A stretch of 64,000 nucleotides of DNA. Source: Ampelocalamus luodianensis. Taxonomy: Eukaryota; Streptophyta; Magnoliopsida; Poales; Poaceae. The position numbers and the translations under genes were made by a program. The stretch's first letter is position 1. Each line of letters opens with the position of its first letter. The stretch is taken from positions 26,171,539 to 26,235,538 of the forward strand of contig CM070636.1 in the NCBI GenBank assembly GCA_036346255.1, written 5' to 3'. The notes under the pieces are model-generated. The model was not told the DNA's origin, did not search any database, and was given only the letters and a program-made list of their open reading frames with translations. Of this stretch, positions 58,401 to 64,000 are shown piece by piece.

Positions 58401-59544
58401 AGTGAATTTTTATCCAGGCATTTCGTGCTAACCACACTAGAGTATATGGGACCTCTCTTGACCTAGTACTTTGGCGTGTATTGGCTCAGGTCGCAGGAGG
58501 TCGCGGGAGGGATGGAGGTGGGAGCATGGTAGTTGTCCAAAAGCTTTATCTGAGTGGGTAGTTGTCTTTCGGCTTTGCCATGTAAGCGTATGGGTTTCTA
58601 TCCATACGAGCGGCTCGAGGTTGATACACAATATTGGAAACAGGTCTCGTAGGACTTAGTCAGTGTCAGCATACCTTGGAAGTGTGCTTTGGCTTAAAGG
58701 CGATGCGAGGTGTGGAGTGCGATGGTACACCCCTGCGGGGTTAAAAACTATTCGAATAGCCTCGTCTAGGTGATGGACACGCTTGGGTAAGCTTTTCAAG
58801 AGTTAGACTACAACATTTAAATTAAAACTTGATGGGTGGTACGAATGCGGGATTCGTGCTATTGTTGTGGTGACTATTGGGATAGTCACTTCTAGGTTGT
58901 TTTATCTTTGCTCTGTTGCTATTATTATCCTTCTTGCTATTTCAATCTTAAAATGAATTGCAAACTTGCCTTTAAAGCTGTATTATATTATTGCAAACGA
59001 AAGTTGGCTTTATGCAAATGAAACATATGGCCTCCACCAAATAAGCTGCATGTAGCATATGAGCAGTGCGCTAGTTCACACGTCGGTCTTGCGGGTACAA
59101 AGACAATCTTTGTACTCGGTGCTTTGCTTAATGTTTTTGTTGCAGAGGAAGAAGGTGAGCCTCGGGGTCCTCACTACATGAGTGTGTTGCCGCTTCTTGG
59201 GCGACTAGTCTTGGCGGTCGGTCGGATGCCTTGTGGGTTGAAGGCACACCGATTGGCTTTGTTTATAGCCATCTTATGGCACTTTTGCTTCCATTTGTCG
59301 TTCTTGTTATTTGTGTATCTTTGGCACAATCGGCCTATATACGTAATATTGTTACTATTTGTTTATCTTCCGTTTGTAGTGTAATGTTTGGACTCTATGT
59401 TTTCAATGGAGTTGATGTCTAATTTTGTAACGAGGTCGATATCGCTTCGAAGTATACATATCTCGAGGATCGCTTATTTGATTTGTGATGCTAGGACCGG
59501 TGGTTGGTTAAGCATTACAAGCCAAATAAACTGGGGTCCTCACA
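55432..59544 (+). mobile_element. 3' LTR of element C
   Basis: Partner of 46543-50648. The exon module is full length here (57893-57955) and followed by GCAAGC. The terminal module follows TTGTTGCAG at 59146 but is garbled after EEEGEPRGPHY. Palindrome at 58748-58759. Confidence 0.93.
57893..57955 (+). other. LTR 63-nt exon-like module
   Basis: 63 nt before GCAAGC, starting GCTTCGATATTTGCGG (FDICGNHEDDP in the conserved phase). The acceptor reads GTTGAG rather than TTAG, and a frame disturbance lies near 57930. Confidence 0.4.
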
Positions 59545-60010
59545 CAGCATCACCGTGTTAGTGCCGCCCTTGATTCCGCGACCGCGCCATCGTGGTCCTT
59601 GTTCATCGCCGCCTCCATTTTGCCCATTCGGATCCTTGTCGTCCGGTGGTTGCTGGAGCGACTTCGTCGTCTTCGACTCCGGCGCTCTCGGCTCCGCAAG
59701 CTCAATTGCGTTCCGGTGAGTCTCTAGCCTCGTCACTTGGTCCCTTTGGATCGCACTGATGCACTGAATCTAATGATGGCTTCATTTTCATCTTTGAGGC
59801 ATCGTTGAGGTGTGCAACCCTTCTTCTCGAGCTCGGTTTCCGCGCGTGGAAATTCCGGCCCGTCTCGGACCTTCTTCTTCGACATTATCGTGGGCTTATT
59901 GCTCCTAGGATCAAGGCGGCTGGTGCGCCACCTTCCCGTAGCTTCGAAGCTCGTAGCATCTTCTCGCGAGGCCGCACCTTCTTCTCCGCCTCGTTCGCCG
60001 CCACTCGCCG
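59545..60010 (+). mobile_element. LTR H, second part
   Basis: Begins with the CAGCA duplication and continues LTR H; compare 47530-47960 of element C's LTR, with a similar donor (CCG|GTGAGTCTC near 59713). Homology fades around 59990-60020, where an inverted gag fragment begins. Confidence 0.75.
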
Positions 60011-60019
60011 CCGCTCCTC

Positions 60020-60711
60020 GAGGTCGGGTCACCGCTGGGCCTCCCACTTGCGCTGCGGGACTCGCCCGCGCCTTAGCCTTGTGCTCGGCAACAATGGCCT
60101 TGTCCACGGGGCACGAAAGTCGACAAATTCCACAATGGAGAGCTTGTCTTGCGGCTCCTCGGACAAGCCCTCCATAAACCTGCCGCTTGGCCTCATCGGT
60201 GGCCACCTCGGATGGAGCATAACGAGCCAAGTGGTTGAACTCGTGCAGTACTCCATCAGCGACTTACGCCCTTGCTTGAGCGCGAGAAACTCCTTCTTCT
60301 TGACTTCATTAAGCGGCGGGGATGTGAGCTCGGCGGGCAGCCGTCGGAACTCATCCCAAGAGGCGGTGTGGCGGCGGGCTGCATGGCCAAGAAGTTCTCC
60401 CACCGGGAGTCGCCCCCTGCGGTGATGGGAGGCAAAGAGTGCCTTGTCTTGGTCGAGCACGAGCAGCGTCGAGCTTACGCTCAACTTTGACGCAGCGGTC
60501 ATCGCATCAATGGGTCCTCGGACACGGAGAGCGTGGGGATGAGTGCGAAGAAACTCACCAAACCCCACGAGGCGAGTCCGCCTCCTGCCGGATCCACGAG
60601 GCCATGGTCAGGGCGGAGGTGTTGCGCGCAATAACATCCAGCAGGACCGTCCTGTCCTCTGAACGGTTGCGCTCGATCTGAAGAAGGACCTCAGCCATGG
60701 TCGGAGGAGGC
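60020..60711 (-). pseudogene. Inverted gag fragment
   Basis: Minus-strand frames read MAEVLLQIERNRSEDRTVLL near 60698, FNHLA/ARYAPSEVATDEAK across 60190-60250 and DKAIVAEHKAKA near 60080, that is, gag from just before MAEV to the Lys-rich end of capsid. No LTR or primer site accompanies it. It is cut at 60711 by LTR E. The opposite orientation to LTR H points to a rearrangement or an assembly join. Confidence 0.8.
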
Positions 60712-63700
60712 TGTAACATCCCAAATTTTGGCTTGTGTTTCAAATGTAATAAAATGAGGGTAAATTAAAACTTTTCCTTCATCCTTTTACTTTTGAAACT
60801 TTTAAAAATTCTTGTAAAAGAATTTTGGAAAATTAAAAATCAAAGGCCTCATTTATCAAGTCAACAACCTCCTTGGTCAAATCTTTTGTCAAACCCTTGG
60901 AAATAATTTTCCCTGGTTCTAAGGTTGCTTGGTAACACCTCTGAATTATTTCATAATTTTTGGAAATTATTTGAAATATTTTAGAGGCAAGTCAAACAGG
61001 TCAAACCTCTGTCTTAACCTTACGAAATTTTTGGGAAAATTCCAGTGCACAAAAATCTCTGGAAATTTTATGGAAGGTTAACCCTAAGGTCAGGAAGCTC
61101 AAGTTAAAATTTCATAAATTTTGAAGTTGATTTGATGCCTCAATTAAATCCCCAAAAGTTTCAGCTCAAAAATAAAATTCTAATGGGTTTGCACTGTTCC
61201 TCGGGCGCGGGTCAGACTCGGGCTCGAGCCAACCGACTCGGTCGAGTCAACTAAATGTCTGCGCGTGATCGATCGGTAGCGCGCGCGCTCTGGACCGTTG
61301 GATCTCAATCGGACGGCTCGCGTTCGTGTATGCATTCGGACAACTCCGGTTGCCATCTGATTCTCAGCCGTTGGATTCTGATCCAACCGTCGCGTACCGG
61401 TTCGCTTCAGTCTTTATGAATAGCGATCGCATCGTGGCCGTTCAAATCTCATCCGCGGCATCTAATGAGGTTGGGCTCAACCCACTAAAACACTTTGGAC
61501 TCAAACCACTTTGTGTCAGCGGCCGGTGGGGCCACCGGTCGTGGTCATCTTCCTCCTTCCGCGCGGCGTGCGTGCACATGCGCCATGGCGAGAGAGGAGT
61601 GACTTGTCACCTCCTTGAGCCCTTTAAGCGGCTAAATCTGCCATGCATTAAATGCACACCGCTCCTCCTCCCCAAAGTCGTCTCTTACACTGCTCCGTCG
61701 CTCCAGCGACCGCCTTCTTGTGGACCAAGTCCACCCATGGGCATGTGCTTGCTACTCCTTCGTCCCTCGGCTACTTAAGCCCTCAAGACCTTGATAGCTT
61801 TCTTTAAACCCCTTGAGCTCCAGCTTGCACTCTCTTTGCTTGCTTGAGCCCAAATCTCCAGAACCCTTTAGCGCCATTGTTGGTAGGAGCTCCTCGGTGC
61901 AACCAGCGCTCCAAAGTGGCTTTTCTTCCCTTCTTTTTGCTCCGGTTTGTGTCCCTTACTTCTTGGAGCAAAACCCCTAACTTAATTGTAGTTGCTTTTC
62001 ACAGGAGCAGCTCAATTTTGGGGATTTCCTCTTTTCGGCCGTGAGCACCCCCTTCTTCCTCACCGCCGGTAAGAAGCTTCATTTCCTAATTCCTTGCTCA
62101 GGAAGCATATATGAGCTATTGTGGAGCTGTAGTGATGACCCGGTCTCACCACAGTTGCTCAGTCGTCATCTTCACTTCTTCTTCTTGGTCTGCCGAGCCG
62201 TTCTTCGTCGCGGAACCACCTCGACCACCTCCGAGCTCCACGAGTGCTCAGGTACCCTTCTAGTAGCCCCTAGAAGCTTGGGCACCCTCTGGAATGGTTT
62301 ATTGCGGAGCTTTTGGTCATTATGCATTTCGGCCGTTTTGGTCGCCGCCGCTCATCGTCGGCTAGCGCCGTTCGGGACACGCCGATGGTGTGGATGGTTC
62401 GATGGAGTGCGCAATGCTATTGCGGTTCCATTTTGGCACTTAGCTCCGCCGTCGTGCCTTGGGTCGCCGGCGACAAGCGGAGGGTGCCCTCGGTTTGTTG
62501 TCGGACAACGGCGGTGCCGTAATATCGTTCGGACACGATGTGGCGTTCGTGCGATAATCATTGTTAATCATGGGTTAGTAATCATTAGCTGTCCTAAACC
62601 CACCTCCTCGATCGCTTACATGTGGGCCCGCACATTTTAATCACCGTCGCTAAACCACGTGTGTGTGGCCTGATCGCTGACACAGGGGCGTCATTTTCAA
62701 ACCCTCCCTGTGCGCGTGCGTTTAAACCCGACATGTGACTTGCGTCGTGACGGTGGGCCTTTTGTCGATAGTACTGTTCAAATCATAAGCGGCCCAATCA
62801 ACCTCGGTAGTTCGATATTGGATGCGTGGCCGGGATCGTGGGAGCAATTGGGCTGTCCGAAGGCTCCCTCAATCCCAGCCCTTCATCGCTTGATCAACGG
62901 TCCAGGTTGTGCGAGCAATTGGGCTGTCCGAAGGTCACCGTGATCTGGACCGTTGGAATCAAATCCAAAGGTGCGCGCGCGTGCGCATGTTGAGTCGGCC
63001 GTCTTGCGTGGGCGTTCGATCGAGATCGGCGGTCCATAATCAACCACGTCTTTTCTTTCGGTTAAGGGATATAAATTCCTCGGTGAGCTTTATCTTTCCA
63101 CCGAAAATGTTGTTAAAACTTTAGAAATTCATATCTTTTTCATTATAGATCCTTTTTGGGTGATTTCAGTAGTGTTAATTTTCTTTTAGGTTAGAGATTA
63201 ATCTAGAAATGTTTCAGTACTGTTAAGAACCGAAATGTTGTGAATCAATTTTGACCTTTTCAGCCTCTAGTAAATATTCCAAAAATGCTATAAAAACTTA
63301 GAAAATCCATAACTTGTTCTCTGTAAGTCCAAATAGAGCGAACTAAATTTTGAAAATTTCCTTTTGGGATGAACTTTAGTGAAGGACCAGTTGCTAGTGG
63401 TCTTTGCTACTGATATAAATGATGTCCTAATTTTAGAACTTAGAAAAATCATAACTCTTTCATTATAACTCCAAATGACCTGAAATTTTATATGGGTTGT
63501 CACCACACCAGTAGGTAGCCACCCTAAAAATTTCAGCTCCAAAATCTTTCTAGAAAATATTTTTGCTACAGTGCTAATTATGGCCGAAAATAGGTTTTTA
63601 GAGAATATCTTTTGCACCACAAATCCAAGTTAGGTTTTTCCAATTCCTATGTCTAGGTATATCCGTATTCTACCTTGTGTATAATTTTCGTCGCATTTGG

Positions 63701-64000
63701 ATAATTTTTGCTTGCTCTTTTGTTTAAGTGTTGCTCGTCTTATTGGTTGTTTTCGCTCTTTCGCTTAGGATTCGATATTTGCGGTAACCCCGAAAACGAC
63801 CCTCCGCAACAATTTGAGCCACAACAAGCAGAAAAGCGGTTTGATCATTTCCCATTGATCCCATTACTTTTAAAGTCTAATATTTTGTTTAACTTCTATG
63901 TATGCATTGCTAATTTGTTGTTAAATTGATTAGTTAATCCTCTAGTTGCATAATCTGTAGGTAAATGATTATCCTTTACTACGAGCCTAGGTTAATTCTT
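60712..64000 (+). mobile_element. LTR E (plus strand, runs off the right edge)
   Basis: Starts TGTAACATCCCAAATTTTGGC and continues to the window end without a TCACA terminus. It contains CCGTTGGAT…ATCCAACCG dyads (61300-61400), an exon-like stretch from TTTTCACAG (about 62003) to CCGCCG|GTAAGAAG (about 62068), and an open 63-nt module (63769-63831). It inserted into the gag fragment. Confidence 0.88.
63769..63831 (+). other. LTR 63-nt exon-like module
   Basis: After TTTCGCTCTTTCGCTTAG the frame reads FDICGNPENDPPQQFEPQQA with no stop. The donor is altered here (AG|AAAAGC instead of AG|GCAAGC). Confidence 0.5.

Larger units (their letters stand above)
46543..59544 (+). mobile_element. Complete Tekay/Del-type element C (13.0 kb)
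   Basis: LTRs 46543-50648 (4106 bp) and 55432-59544 (4113 bp), primer site, gag, protease, RT, RNase H, integrase, chromodomain and polypurine tract, all plus strand, flanked by CAGCA. The two LTRs differ mainly by 1-3 base indels and CAG/CG swaps rather than ordinary substitutions. The coding region is broken into many short frames in the same style (see findings). Structure is complete, yet the consensus is probably inaccurate, so its coding state cannot be judged from this sequence. Confidence 0.95.

Noticed and set aside
1..64000. CRISPR arrays, bacterial operons, rRNA or tRNA genes
   Set aside because: No regularly spaced identical short repeats, no ribosome-binding-site gene clusters, and no tRNA or rRNA sequence recognised; everything fits a plant repeat region.

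Overview
This window looks like plant heterochromatin, most likely from a grass. It is almost entirely nested, long-LTR Ty3/gypsy retrotransposons of the Tekay/Del chromovirus type. The evidence is LTRs of 4.1-5.2 kb running TGTAACA...TCACA, initiator-Met tRNA primer sites (TGGTATCAGAGCC), polypurine tracts, a gag-PR-RT-RNaseH-INT order and a C-terminal chromodomain. The grass assignment is inference. I see no intact cellular gene. The one non-retroelement locus is a broken multi-exon gene (24711-41648) that acts as the landing pad for everything else.

Layout, left to right. 1-9605: a minus-strand element with 5-kb LTRs and a 2.5-kb, internally deleted body holding a multi-zinc-knuckle gag ORF; its 3' LTR runs off the left edge. 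It sits inside an older LTR (9606-13183 plus 18379-19111), which also carries a solo LTR (13184-18373, TSD CGTCC). That LTR lies in another LTR (19112-19165 plus 23923-24710), which carries a second solo LTR (19166-23917, TSD AGAGG). 24711-41648: the broken gene, split inside an exon by a complete minus-strand element (25505-40477). 41723-46542: three successive LTR fragments, each cut by the next. 46543-59544: a complete plus-strand element (TSD CAGCA). 59545-60711: rest of the interrupted LTR joined to an inverted gag fragment. 60712-64000: start of another plus-strand LTR.

The most interesting observation is inside the LTRs. On the element sense strand nearly all of them carry a 63-nt (once 75-nt) exon-like module, bounded by a pyrimidine tract plus TAG acceptor and an AG|GCAAGC donor. 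About 1.2 kb downstream is a second module that starts after TTGCAG and ends in a stop codon. The two modules are phase-compatible, their lengths differ between families only by multiples of three, and the predicted peptides (…CGNPENDPPQ… then EEEGEPEGPHFCELCCG…D-stop) stay similar while the DNA diverges. This suggests an LTR-encoded, spliced small protein that I do not recognise from any described family.

Two quality points matter to anyone using this annotation. The plus-strand element at 46543-59544 shows many short discrepancies clustered at CAG/CTG positions, turning into CG-containing strings even between its own two LTRs. This looks like a base-calling artefact at CHG-methylated cytosines, so its broken frames may not be real. 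In contrast, the in-frame stops of the 25505-40477 element are all explicable by C-to-T or G-to-A transitions, as expected of methylated, decaying transposons.
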